DNA from: Fluviicola sp.
GTDB taxonomy: Bacteria > Bacteroidota > Bacteroidia > Flavobacteriales_D > Crocinitomicaceae
Assembly: GCF_029266855.1 (NCBI RefSeq)
Contig: NZ_JAQSWB010000009.1
Coordinates: forward strand, 124,001-188,000
Length of the DNA stretch: 64,000 nt
Direction of reading: 5' to 3'
In this document: positions 34,230 through 42,846 of the stretch, one piece after another
Numbering within the stretch: the first letter of the stretch is position 1
Layout of the letters: every line of letters begins with the position of its first letter
Program-made: the position numbers and the translations under genes
The notes under the pieces: generated by a model
Databases searched by the model: none
What the model saw: the letters and a program-made list of their open reading frames with translations, nothing else
What the model was told of the DNA's origin: nothing

Positions 34230-35765
34230 ATGCTGGTAAGAACATTTGGAAGTGCGGTATTTGGTATTGATGCAACAACTATTACAATTGAAGTAAACAT
34301 TGCAAACGGAGTTAATTTCACGCTGGTAGGTCTGCCCGACAAAGCAGTTCAGGAAAGCCATCAGCGAATTAAAGCTGCACTAAAAAACAATAACCTCAAT
34401 TATCCCGGAAAAGAAATAACAGTCAACATGGCCCCTGCCGATATCCGGAAAGAAGGATCGACTTTTGATTTGGCCATTGGAATCGGAATCCTGGCTGCTT
34501 CGGAGCAAATTTCTTCCGTAAAATTGGAAGACTACATGTTGCTGGGTGAATTGTCTTTGGATGGGACACTTCAGATCATCAAAGGAGTTTTACCAATCGT
34601 CATGCAGGCTAAAAAAGATGGATTCAAGGGAATCATTCTTCCCAAACAAAATGAATCCGAAGCTGCAATCGTTGAAGGCATTGACGTTTACGGAATGGAA
34701 AACATGCAGGAAGTCATTGATTTCTTAAACAATACCCGGCCATTTGTTCCTGCCAGTTTTAACATCGAAGAAGAATTCAAGCGTCAGTTCCATGAAAACG
34801 AAGTGGATTTCAGGGATGTAAAAGGTCAAAGTGCGATCAAAAGAGCATTCGAAATTGCAGCGGCGGGCGGACACAATGTAATTTTGATAGGGCCGCCCGG
34901 AGCAGGAAAATCCATGCTTGCCAAACGCTTACCGACGATCCTTCCCCCGATGAGCATCGACGAATCACTGGAAACGACAAAAATTCATTCGGTAGCCGGG
35001 AAAATCGGGAAAAATACCGGTTTGGTAACTCAGCGACCTTTCCGCAAACCTCATCATACCATCTCAGATGTAGCGCTTGTGGGCGGAGGTTCTTATCCGC
35101 AACCCGGAGAAATTTCACTTGCGCACAACGGAGTTCTGTTTTTAGACGAGCTACCCGAATACAAACGACAAGTTCTGGAAGTAATGCGGCAACCTCTGGA
35201 AGACCGGACAGTGACAGTTTCCCGCGCGCGCTTCTCCGTTGATTATCCTGCCGGTTTTATGTTGGTTGCTGCCATGAATCCTTGTCCGTGCGGCTACTAC
35301 AACCATCCCGAAAAAGAATGCGTCTGTGCACCCGGAACTGTTCAGCGTTATTTGAACAAAATATCCGGACCGCTTTTAGACCGGATCGACCTGCATGTGG
35401 AAGTTACTCCCGTTTCTTTTGACGACCTGGCGTTCAATGCACCGACCGAGACCAGTGCTGAGATCCGGGAACGCGTCATTCAGGCTCGATTGGTCCAGCT
35501 CAACCGTTACCAAGGTTCTCAAACTCATTGCAATGCCATGATGCAGCGCAAAGAACTGACCGAATTTTGCGAAATCTCCCCGGAAAGCAAACAATTGCTG
35601 AAGCATGCAATGGATCGTTTAGGACTTTCTGCCAGAGCTTATGACCGCATTCTAAAAGTTGCACGGACAATTGCAGATCTCAACGGATCGAATGGTATTG
35701 AAACCGACCATCTGTCGGAAGCCATTCAATTACGAACCCTTGACCGGGAGAATTGGGCAGGATAA
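34230..35765 (+). CDS. comM: YifB/ComM-family Mg-chelatase-like AAA+ ATPase
   Basis: A hexameric helicase-like protein that, in naturally transformable bacteria, extends branch migration during integration of incoming DNA. The 511 residues show the N-terminal ComM domain (FTLVGLPDKAVQESHQRIKAAL), an AAA+ core with Walker A GPPGAGKSML (221-230), the HHTISDVALVGGGSYPQPGEISLAHNGVLFLDELPE block, zinc-binding-like cysteines in NPCPCGYYNHPEKECVCAP, and the C-terminal Mg-chelatase domain (LSARAYDRILKVARTIADL). The last residues, TLDRENWAG, are echoed in a second copy of the gene's 3' end at 37721-37743. Confidence 0.94.
   Translation: MLVRTFGSAVFGIDATTITIEVNIANGVNFTLVGLPDKAVQESHQRIKAALKNNNLNYPGKEITVNMAPADIRKEGSTFDLAIGIGILAASEQISSVKLEDYMLLGELSLDGTLQIIKGVLPIVMQAKKDGFKGIILPKQNESEAAIVEGIDVYGMENMQEVIDFLNNTRPFVPASFNIEEEFKRQFHENEVDFRDVKGQSAIKRAFEIAAAGGHNVILIGPPGAGKSMLAKRLPTILPPMSIDESLETTKIHSVAGKIGKNTGLVTQRPFRKPHHTISDVALVGGGSYPQPGEISLAHNGVLFLDELPEYKRQVLEVMRQPLEDRTVTVSRARFSVDYPAGFMLVAAMNPCPCGYYNHPEKECVCAPGTVQRYLNKISGPLLDRIDLHVEVTPVSFDDLAFNAPTETSAEIRERVIQARLVQLNRYQGSQTHCNAMMQRKELTEFCEISPESKQLLKHAMDRLGLSARAYDRILKVARTIADLNGSNGIETDHLSEAIQLRTLDRENWAG
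35741..35763 (+). repeat. comM 3'-end repeat, copy 1
   Basis: The last coding bases of comM (GAC CGG GAG AAT TGG GCA GGA, then TA). They match copy 2 at 37721-37743 at 19 of 23 positions, 1980 bases away. The pair brackets the Crp-like/SDR/ICMT genes. Confidence 0.75.
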
Positions 35766-35917
35766 AATACGGATTGCGACGAGCATTACTTTGTAATTCC
35801 AGTAAAAAATCAGAAATAACTCTATAGTTTTGAATAATTAAAAACCGTGTTTGCTATTCATATTGAAGTAACTTAAACTTACAAAAAAATGCAAACCGTG
35901 TCAGTAACGCAGAAAAA

Positions 35918-36457
35918 ATGGACAATCTAAGCGCACTAATTTCTGAATTGGCAACATTCGGAGTTGAAAAAAGCTATATCCCAAACCAAATTTTTATTCA
36001 TGAAGGACAAACACCTCGTAAATTTGCCATCGTAAAATCAGGGTTGTTCAGGTATTACTATGTAACGAGTGAAGGTAAAGAGTACACCAAAGGATTTATG
36101 CCTGAGAACAATATTATCGGCTCTTATTCAGCAATGATTACTGGCTCACCGTCATCTTTTATTATAGAAGCTCTGGAAGAGTCTACCGTTATAGAAATCA
36201 CATATAATCAATGGATAAAGTTAAGGAACGAAAACAATCATTGGGATAAGTTGCTTATTGCCATTCTTGAGAAAGGTTACACCACAAAAGAAAAAAGAGA
36301 AAGGGATTTGTTGCTCCTGAATGCCGAAACCCGTTATTTGAATTTTTTGAAAGAGTATCCTAATTTAGATAATAGAGTAACCCTGACCTTAATCGCTTCC
36401 TTTTTGGGTATTCAGCCCGAATCGTTAAGCCGAATCAGAAAAAATCTATCCACCTAA
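35918..36457 (+). CDS. Crp/Fnr-family transcriptional regulator
   Basis: A 179-residue regulator with a cyclic-nucleotide-binding-like beta-roll (FIHEGQTPRKFAIVKSGLFRYYYVTSEGKEYTKGFMPENNIIGSYSAMITGSPSSFIIEALEESTVIEI) and a C-terminal helix-turn-helix (VTLTLIASFLGIQPESLSRIRKNLS). The cAMP-contact Glu and Arg of true CRP are not conserved, as is usual for Bacteroidota members. It starts the three-gene cassette, 63 bases before the SDR gene. TAGTTTTG at 35825-35832 may be its -7 element, with a leader of about 80 bases. The region reads as more AT-rich than comM. Confidence 0.88.
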   Translation: MDNLSALISELATFGVEKSYIPNQIFIHEGQTPRKFAIVKSGLFRYYYVTSEGKEYTKGFMPENNIIGSYSAMITGSPSSFIIEALEESTVIEITYNQWIKLRNENNHWDKLLIAILEKGYTTKEKRERDLLLLNAETRYLNFLKEYPNLDNRVTLTLIASFLGIQPESLSRIRKNLST

Positions 36458-36519
36458 CCTACATCAATTTTCAACCTATCTCCTTTCGCTAGTTTTGCCA
36501 TATAAGTGAATCAACAATT

Positions 36520-37269
36520 ATGAATTTATCTGGTAACACAATTTTGATTACAGGCGGAAGTTCCGGCATAGGACTCGAATTATGCAAACAACTTGTACAT
36601 AAAAAGAATACCGTAATTATTTGCGGTCGCTCACTGGAAAAACTCCAGGAAGCCAAATCTCAGTTCCCTGAAGTTGAAATCATTCAATGTGATTTGGCAG
36701 ATAAAAAGCAATGTGAAGAATTAATTCATCGGGTAAAAAGCAACTATTCCAAAATCAATGTTTTGATTAACAATGCAGCCATCGTAAACAAAATAGATTT
36801 TATCGGAACCGAGAATGCTTTGGAAATGGCTGAAAATGAAATCGCCATCAACTTCCTCGCCCCTTTGAACCTGATAAAAGAGCTTTACACCACTTTGCAA
36901 CAAAATCTCCATCCGAATATCATCACTATTACAACCGGCTTGGTTTACACCCCAAGAACTGATTACCCTTTTTATTGTGGCACGAAAGCAGCTTTACATT
37001 CATTTACCCAAGTTTTACGCAAGCAAACAGAGAATGACAAGGTAAAAATTACCGAAGTTTTATTCCCATCCGTTAGCACACCCTGGCATAAAGGCAATCC
37101 CCCCAAAATGGCAATTTCACCCGAAAAAGCAGTATCTCAAATGTTGAAGGGATTGGAGAAGGAAAAAGCTGAAATTAAAGTGGGAAAAGTGAAATTGTTA
37201 TATATAATATCCCGATTTGCTCCGGGATTTGCTTTTAAAAAGGTCAATAGCATTCAAAACGAACAGTAA
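36520..37269 (+). CDS. Short-chain dehydrogenase/reductase (DltE-like SDR)
   Basis: A 249-residue NAD(P)-dependent oxidoreductase. The cofactor loop TGGSSGIG (11-18), NNAA (84-87) and the active-site Tyr152-x3-Lys156 (YCGTK) are present. The residue usually occupied by catalytic serine is a threonine here (TITTGLVY, near 139), which some SDRs tolerate. The C-terminus ends in a basic, partly hydrophobic segment (KVKLLYIISRFAPGFAFKKV), suggesting membrane contact. The gene is 5 bases upstream of the methyltransferase gene. TAGTTTTG (36490-36497) could serve as its own -7 element. Confidence 0.88.
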   Translation: MNLSGNTILITGGSSGIGLELCKQLVHKKNTVIICGRSLEKLQEAKSQFPEVEIIQCDLADKKQCEELIHRVKSNYSKINVLINNAAIVNKIDFIGTENALEMAENEIAINFLAPLNLIKELYTTLQQNLHPNIITITTGLVYTPRTDYPFYCGTKAALHSFTQVLRKQTENDKVKITEVLFPSVSTPWHKGNPPKMAISPEKAVSQMLKGLEKEKAEIKVGKVKLLYIISRFAPGFAFKKVNSIQNEQ

Positions 37270-37274
37270 GCACA

Positions 37275-37721
37275 ATGAGAAAACTATTGCCTCCAAACCT
37301 ATTCCTGATTTGCTTTTGTATTATGGTTGTTTTGAATTATTTAATTCCTTTTGCATCAATAACATTCTACCCACTAAATCTTTCAGGGTTTGGGTTAATC
37401 ATTATCGGCTTAAGCATGGCATTTAGGATAAGTAAACTTTTCAGGATGTTCAACACTGAAATACACACTTTTAAAACACCCCAAAAGCTGGTTACCCATG
37501 GACTTTTCAAATACAGTCGAAATCCGATTTATCTGGGCTTTGTAATTGCCTTATTCGGAGTATGGATTCTTTTATCAGGAAACTTATTTTCCCTATTTGG
37601 TGTTATGTTCTTTTTCCTGATTGCAAATTTCGGGTATATACCTTACGAAGAAAAACAGATGGAGACAATATTCGGACAGGAATATTTGGCTTACAAAAAT
37701 AAAGTAAGGCGCTGGATTTAG
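37275..37721 (+). CDS. ICMT/PEMT-like membrane methyltransferase
   Basis: A 148-residue inner-membrane protein of the isoprenylcysteine carboxyl methyltransferase family. About four helices are predicted. The SAM-binding signature is in the C-terminal half: LVTHGLFKYSRNPIYLGFVI, then YEEKQMETIFGQEYLAYKNKVRRWI, matching the conserved HG.Y...RNP.Y and EE..L...FG..Y..Y...V.R pattern. Bacterial members methylate lipids or unknown small molecules, so the substrate is left open. It ends the cassette, and its stop codon overlaps by one base the second copy of the comM 3' end. Confidence 0.88.
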   Translation: MRKLLPPNLFLICFCIMVVLNYLIPFASITFYPLNLSGFGLIIIGLSMAFRISKLFRMFNTEIHTFKTPQKLVTHGLFKYSRNPIYLGFVIALFGVWILLSGNLFSLFGVMFFFLIANFGYIPYEEKQMETIFGQEYLAYKNKVRRWI

Positions 37722-37743
37722 ACCTGGAAAACTGGGCCGGATA
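37721..37743 (+). repeat. comM 3'-end repeat, copy 2 (comM remnant)
   Basis: Read in the frame LDLENWAG-stop (37718-37744), it repeats the comM C-terminus LDRENWAG-stop. Of four base differences from copy 1, three are synonymous, so both copies were once under coding selection. No other comM sequence is attached. Confidence 0.75.
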
Positions 37744-37755
37744 GTATTGAGAATG

Positions 37756-39933
37756 CTAGTCTTTAACGAAACTCAAAGTAAGCATTTCAGTATCTGTTTG
37801 AATTTTCAGGAAATACATTCCGTTCTTAAGCTCAGAAATATCAATTGTATTTTCAACTAAACGAGGTTTAATAATTTTCCCATCAAGAGATAAAATCGAC
37901 AAAACCGACAAGGGTTGATCAGTTGTGTTTAAAATCCGCAAAACGCTTGATGCCGGATTCGGGTAAAGCACAAAAGGAGCCGGTCTTGTGTTTTTATCCA
38001 CCGAAAGTGTATTTAAAGCCAGTTGAACTGCAGCATAAGCATTGATTTTCCCCATCCCCCATTTGGTGTCTCCCGGAGCAACTATGTTACCGGTATAATT
38101 GTCCAATCGGGCGGTGGTTTTAATGATGTTTTTTACCTGCTGACTCGACAAATTCGGATTTGCATCCAGTATCAGGGAAACAATACCTGCAACACATGGT
38201 GTAGCCATTGATGTTCCCGAAAATCGTGCAAAATCGTAATTCTTGTTATTGAAGGCTATTGTAGCAATAGCCGTATATACCGCATCGGTATAGGAAGAGA
38301 TTGACGAAGCAACACTTACACCCGGAGCAGCAATATCGGGCTTCATCGTTTCATTATGTAATGGTCCTATACTCGTAAATGATGCCGGTGCTCCCCCGAT
38401 CGTATTCCCCGAACCGCTAACATAACTCGAAGCATATGCAGCAACAGTTATCACACTATTCGTACAACCCGGTTCCCCTATTGCATAGAACGAGTCGCCG
38501 CTGATCCCGTTTGTTCCGTAGGCAGTGAAAGTTTGACCGAAATTCCCTGCCCCGTTGGTTAATTCGGGAAGGTTCCAATAATGAACGGTTCCATCAATTG
38601 CCGAGCCGGTAAGTACAATTCTGTTACTCGTATTCAAAGAACGAATGCGAATTTGCATCCCGGGTTTCCCATTAAGCGGATTAGCCGTTTCTGAAGAAAT
38701 AGTAAAAACAATCGTGTCGTTTCCGGTAACCAGAATGGAGTCTAAATATCCGGTAGTTGATGTAGAATAATAGGGACTTGTAACCAGCAATGTTCCGAGG
38801 TTATTGTACACAGAGATCTTATTGGAAAAATTATGCCCCTGCTCCCCCCATGCCGTGATACATTCTCCCCACATATTCGGATTGGCCGCATACGAATAAA
38901 AACCGACCAGTGAGGTAAATAAGTTATTGTTAAAGGTTTTCTTGATATGAAAATTCGTTCCATTGTTGTTTCCTGCAGCACCGACAAATACAACATGATT
39001 CGTTTCGCTCAGTTCATCTATCGCCTCGGAAAGTAATGAGAATCCATCCAGGCTTCCCATTTGATTGTAATAAACTCCCCAGCTCATATTTACAACCAAT
39101 CGTTTTCCGGCAGCTTCGGCTTTATCCTTCATCCACACAAATGCGTCAATTGCAGAGGCCTGATCTATGTAGAATGAGGTAAACAAATATTGAGATTCAA
39201 AGCCAAATCCACGGTAAACTGATCCGGCACCGCTTCCTCCGGCTATACCTGCAACGTGAGATCCGTGAGTATGGTAGCTATAAATGTTTGACGTATCTGA
39301 TCCTGCAGCAGCTAATTCTGTCGGAGTATCATACTCCACACCATAATTTTGACCAACAGGAAGATTTCCGGTTTGTTTATATTGGTCCCAGGCTGCATAA
39401 ATTCTCGAATGCGTCAGTAAGGTGTCGTAAAACATCGGATGCCCATAATCAAATCCCCAATCCGTAACACCGATCAAAATATCTTTTCCTGTAAAAGCAC
39501 CTGGTAAATTGATTCCCCTTTGGACGCTGTCTGCTCTTGTATCCCTTACCGCCTTATCAAGCTGGGGGATAATTTTACCCGGAACCTCCAGGTAGGAATA
39601 AAACTGCGAGAAATCGATGTTATATAATCTTTCCAGAGGTACTTTCATCGTAGTGATTTTCCCCACTGAACTACCTATAAGAATGTTATTTTCCGGTATG
39701 ATATTCCAATCGCAATTCGAAAGCCGTTTACCATAAAGCGAAACATACCAGATTCCGGAGATCTTATAAACGGGAAATGCATCTTCCACCTCTTTAGTAA
39801 CCCCAATCTCGTTCTTGAAGGTTTTCGAATAGCGAATCAATTTATCCCAGCGCACCTGGTTACCTGCACTTTGATTTTGAGCGAATAAAAAAGCGGTTGT
39901 AAAAACAAATGCAAGTAGTAATAAGTGCTTCAT
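37756..39933 (-). CDS. Secreted S8 (subtilisin-like) peptidase with type IX sorting domain
   Basis: A 725-residue serine protease exported through the Sec system and then the type IX system. Starting at ATG 39933 it has the signal peptide MKHLLLLAFVFTTAFLFAQ, a propeptide-like region, and a catalytic domain with Asp158 (GVTDWGFDYGHP), His223 (THGSHVAGIAGG) and Ser575 (FSGTSMATPCVAGIVSLI). The C-terminal sorting domain of about 80 residues (YPNPASSVLRI...GMYFLKIQT) is the kind PorU would remove. A large insert of about 200 residues lies between the His and Ser motifs. A -7 element TATCTTTG is on the minus strand at 39979-39986. Confidence 0.93.
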   Translation of the reverse strand: MKHLLLLAFVFTTAFLFAQNQSAGNQVRWDKLIRYSKTFKNEIGVTKEVEDAFPVYKISGIWYVSLYGKRLSNCDWNIIPENNILIGSSVGKITTMKVPLERLYNIDFSQFYSYLEVPGKIIPQLDKAVRDTRADSVQRGINLPGAFTGKDILIGVTDWGFDYGHPMFYDTLLTHSRIYAAWDQYKQTGNLPVGQNYGVEYDTPTELAAAGSDTSNIYSYHTHGSHVAGIAGGSGAGSVYRGFGFESQYLFTSFYIDQASAIDAFVWMKDKAEAAGKRLVVNMSWGVYYNQMGSLDGFSLLSEAIDELSETNHVVFVGAAGNNNGTNFHIKKTFNNNLFTSLVGFYSYAANPNMWGECITAWGEQGHNFSNKISVYNNLGTLLVTSPYYSTSTTGYLDSILVTGNDTIVFTISSETANPLNGKPGMQIRIRSLNTSNRIVLTGSAIDGTVHYWNLPELTNGAGNFGQTFTAYGTNGISGDSFYAIGEPGCTNSVITVAAYASSYVSGSGNTIGGAPASFTSIGPLHNETMKPDIAAPGVSVASSISSYTDAVYTAIATIAFNNKNYDFARFSGTSMATPCVAGIVSLILDANPNLSSQQVKNIIKTTARLDNYTGNIVAPGDTKWGMGKINAYAAVQLALNTLSVDKNTRPAPFVLYPNPASSVLRILNTTDQPLSVLSILSLDGKIIKPRLVENTIDISELKNGMYFLKIQTDTEMLTLSFVKD

Positions 39934-40073
39934 AATTTTCAAGTTAGACTCTCGTGTTCGGTAATGGTAGAGATTGTACAAAGATAAAACTTTGGACAGT
40001 GAAAGCTAATTATTAAAGTGGCTTTCTATCGGAACCATCCAATTGAGGAATACGGACCGGGAAATTGAACAGC

Positions 40074-40778
40074 TTAAAGTCCGAATGCTTTTTGCACGAG
40101 TTTATCATGAAGAATTGTTTCATAAGATTCCAGGATCTTAGCTCCTTTTTCAATGATTAGGATCCGTGAACAGTACTCAATACAAAAATCAATGTCGTGC
40201 GACGCGATAATGACGAGACGATCGCTTTCTTTGGCAATCTTTCCAAGCAAAGACATCACTTCCTTTTTTGTCGGATAATCCAAAAAGGCTGTCGGTTCAT
40301 CCAATAAGATGATCGGGGTTTCCTGGATCAATGCTTTTGCAATTCCTACTCGCTGGCGTTCGCCGTCACTTAAGGTTGAGGTTGATTGATCCAATAAAGA
40401 TTCCAGGTGAAGCGTTTGGACGTATTTTTGAACGATCAATTTGTCTTCCGGGGATAAACGACCCGTGAAATTAGTGTAGGAATGTCGACCTAATTCTAAG
40501 TACTCTCTTACTTTCAGGTAATCAAACCCTAAAAAGTGGTTATCAACCAAAGTAATCATACGAGCGCGCTCAACCAGTTTTAAATCGTTCCAGTTTCTCG
40601 CTTCAACACTTACTTTTCCATTCGGGAATTTACCCTGGATCAGTGAATCCATGAGAGTAGATTTCCCGGATCCATTTGCTCCTATCAAAGCTACAAACTC
40701 GCCACGCTGGAGTTCCAATAATGGAATTTCATACAAAAGCTGATCGTGCCCTATCCTGCAATTTTCGAACTTAAGCAT
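40074..40778 (-). CDS. ABC transporter ATP-binding protein (iron/siderophore type)
   Basis: A 234-residue nucleotide-binding subunit of a BtuCD/FecCDE-type importer. It shows Walker A GANGSGKSTL (33-42), the signature TLSDGERQRVGIAKAL, Walker B ILLDEPTAFLD and the switch His in ASHD. It is the last gene of the four-gene operon starting with the PaiB-like gene and overlaps the permease gene by 8 bases. By family, the substrate is ferric siderophore, heme or cobalamin; the sequence does not decide. Confidence 0.92.
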   Translation of the reverse strand: MLKFENCRIGHDQLLYEIPLLELQRGEFVALIGANGSGKSTLMDSLIQGKFPNGKVSVEARNWNDLKLVERARMITLVDNHFLGFDYLKVREYLELGRHSYTNFTGRLSPEDKLIVQKYVQTLHLESLLDQSTSTLSDGERQRVGIAKALIQETPIILLDEPTAFLDYPTKKEVMSLLGKIAKESDRLVIIASHDIDFCIEYCSRILIIEKGAKILESYETILHDKLVQKAFGL

Positions 40779-41748
40779 TCCGGATATTTTTTAGTAACAG
40801 AAATAGCACGATCGGTGCTCCAAGCAAAGCAGTCAAACTATTGATCGGTAAAACCATGATCGGTTCAAAAATTCGGATCAGCAGAACACATAATACCATC
40901 ACACTTGCTCCAACCAAGCCAGAAGCCAAAAGCAGATGGCCATGCTGAGCAGTTTTATAGAACATACGCACCAGATTGGGAACGATCAATCCCACAAACC
41001 CGATCGGGCCGCAAAAAGCAGTTACCAGTCCGGCCAATAATGAAACAACAAAAATTACTTTCCAGCGTGTTTGCTTGACCTTCACTCCCAAAATAGCTGC
41101 CGGTTTTTCTCCTAGGATCAATGCATTCAGTGGTTTGGTCAATAAAAATGCCAGGCCGATTCCGATTAAAAAAAGCAGTGTAATGAATGGGATCTGGTCG
41201 ATATCAACTTGTTGTAAAGAACCCATTCCCCAAACCGAGAAGGCTTTCACACTATTCGCATCGGCTTTCATTAAAATGATATTCGTGATAGCCGAAACAA
41301 AGGTCCCAAGCATCATTCCCACCAAAAGCAATGAAACCATAGACCGGATCCTTGTTGCGATCAATAAGATCAACAAACCGAAGATCAAAGCACCGATAGT
41401 TGCTGAAATGGTTATTCCCAAATCCAGTATGTCCAATCCCAGAACGGAACTTCCCATAATTGTGAGGGCAACCATCAAATGTGAACCTGCAGTGAGTCCC
41501 AGAATGGAAGGTCCGGCAAGCGGATTATTCAAAGTAGTCTGTAATAATAAGCCGGCAATTGAAAGTGCGAATCCTGCAATGATTGCAATAAACACTTCCG
41601 GAATCCGGTATATGAGAAATAACTGCCACGCTTGTTCATCTGTAGTATTCATAAATGAAAACCAGGGATCATCTCCATGTGGAAAACCGATCGCAACCAA
41701 AGTGATCACAATAAACAGTGCAAATGACAGGATGTGTTTTTTCCACAT
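40771..41748 (-). CDS. FecCD-family ABC transporter permease
   Basis: A 325-residue inner-membrane subunit with about ten helices. Family motifs are present: RIPEVFIAIIAGFALSIAGLLLQTTLNNPLAGPSILGLTAGS near the N-terminus and GPIGFVGLIVPNLVRM near residue 245, the contact with the ATPase. It would form the channel as a homodimer. It is 3 bases after the binding-protein gene and overlaps the ATPase gene by 8 bases, so the three are translationally coupled. Confidence 0.93.
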   Translation of the reverse strand: MWKKHILSFALFIVITLVAIGFPHGDDPWFSFMNTTDEQAWQLFLIYRIPEVFIAIIAGFALSIAGLLLQTTLNNPLAGPSILGLTAGSHLMVALTIMGSSVLGLDILDLGITISATIGALIFGLLILLIATRIRSMVSLLLVGMMLGTFVSAITNIILMKADANSVKAFSVWGMGSLQQVDIDQIPFITLLFLIGIGLAFLLTKPLNALILGEKPAAILGVKVKQTRWKVIFVVSLLAGLVTAFCGPIGFVGLIVPNLVRMFYKTAQHGHLLLASGLVGASVMVLCVLLIRIFEPIMVLPINSLTALLGAPIVLFLLLKNIRNA

Positions 41749-41751
41749 ATC

Positions 41752-42846
41752 TTACTTCAACTGTTTGTAAAAATGTAATTCTGCCCGTGTATCGCCTTTT
41801 GCAATGTGCATGAAATCTTCTAAAAGCCAATGTGGATTTACCGGGCTATATTCCCAAAAATAATTAGGGTCGTGCATATAGCTGTAAACTTTCCCTTCCT
41901 TCACGGTGTGGAAATATTTAAACTTGGAATTCAACTCGAAAAGCTTATTCAGGCTTGGAGCTTCTGCATTGATCCAGACATCGCAAACCTGGTCATCTCT
42001 AAAAATCTGCTCAAAGCTCGGACTAACACTTGCGGTTCCGACTGTGTTTTTATAGAGATAATCGAAGCCGCCATCTTTCATAATTCCGGCCATGAATGAG
42101 CCACCTGCAGGAGCATACCAAATATCCCCAACCAAACTACCGCAAATTACCTTCTTCTTGTTTTGAATATTTTTCGCCTCATCCTTAATCTTCAGATACG
42201 ATTCGGCTACTTTATTGAAATATGCTTCTGCTTCCTTGTCCTTACCAACCAGCGCTCCGAAAACTTTAATCCACTCAGCCTTTCCAAGCGGGTGTTTTTC
42301 TTCCCAATCGTAATTCGCCAGGCAAACCACATTCAATTGCGCAAATTTATCCTCGTTGGGAAACGGCTGACCGAAACCGCTAAATATAATCAGCGGAATT
42401 TTTGCTTTCAAAACAGCTTCCGGTGTTAAACCCGTTTCATAACTGGCTGTCAGCACCCTTCCTTCGTTGATTCCTTTTAGCACCCGCTTATTCGAAATGT
42501 ATTGTTTTTCGGTTGTTGCCTTAACAACATCCACACTGCCTATCGCGCTCAGCATCCCTACAAAAGAAGTTGAAAGTGCAGCCATACTTTTAACCGGAAC
42601 TTCGATGATTTTAACTCCCGACGGACGTTTCATTTTAGAGTTGCGGGGAAAAAGTGCGTAACGGCTTTCAATTTTCAAGCTTTTAGGATTTTTCACGACC
42701 AGTTCTTTGTACCCTGTTTTTTGTTCAAGAGAAACCAATCTTGCATATTGAAAACCTTTGGTTTTATCCTTATCTGTTTCAGTCTTTTTTGAGGAACAGG
42801 AAACCAGGAGGATAAAAAGTGATAAAATCAGTACTGAATTTTTCAT
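41752..42846 (-). CDS. Iron-type ABC transporter substrate-binding lipoprotein
   Basis: A 364-residue periplasmic binding protein (Fec/BtuF type, cluster A-II fold). The start at 42846 gives MKNSVLILSLFILLVSCSSKK, a lipoprotein signal with Cys17. The body has two lobes joined by a long helix (LVGKDKEAEAYFNKVAESYLKIKDEAK). Recognisable stretches are ALSTSFVGMLSAIGSVDVVKA, LIIFSGFGQPF and YAPAGGSFMAGIMKDGGFDYLY. The start overlaps the PaiB-like stop in an ATGA, which decides it over an ATG 12 bases upstream. The ligand is probably a metal chelate, not determined further. Confidence 0.9.
   Translation of the reverse strand: MKNSVLILSLFILLVSCSSKKTETDKDKTKGFQYARLVSLEQKTGYKELVVKNPKSLKIESRYALFPRNSKMKRPSGVKIIEVPVKSMAALSTSFVGMLSAIGSVDVVKATTEKQYISNKRVLKGINEGRVLTASYETGLTPEAVLKAKIPLIIFSGFGQPFPNEDKFAQLNVVCLANYDWEEKHPLGKAEWIKVFGALVGKDKEAEAYFNKVAESYLKIKDEAKNIQNKKKVICGSLVGDIWYAPAGGSFMAGIMKDGGFDYLYKNTVGTASVSPSFEQIFRDDQVCDVWINAEAPSLNKLFELNSKFKYFHTVKEGKVYSYMHDPNYFWEYSPVNPHWLLEDFMHIAKGDTRAELHFYKQLK

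Noticed and set aside
40976-41770. 264-codon frame opposite the FecCD permease
   Set aside because: Antisense shadow of a well-supported permease; composition follows from the complementary codons.
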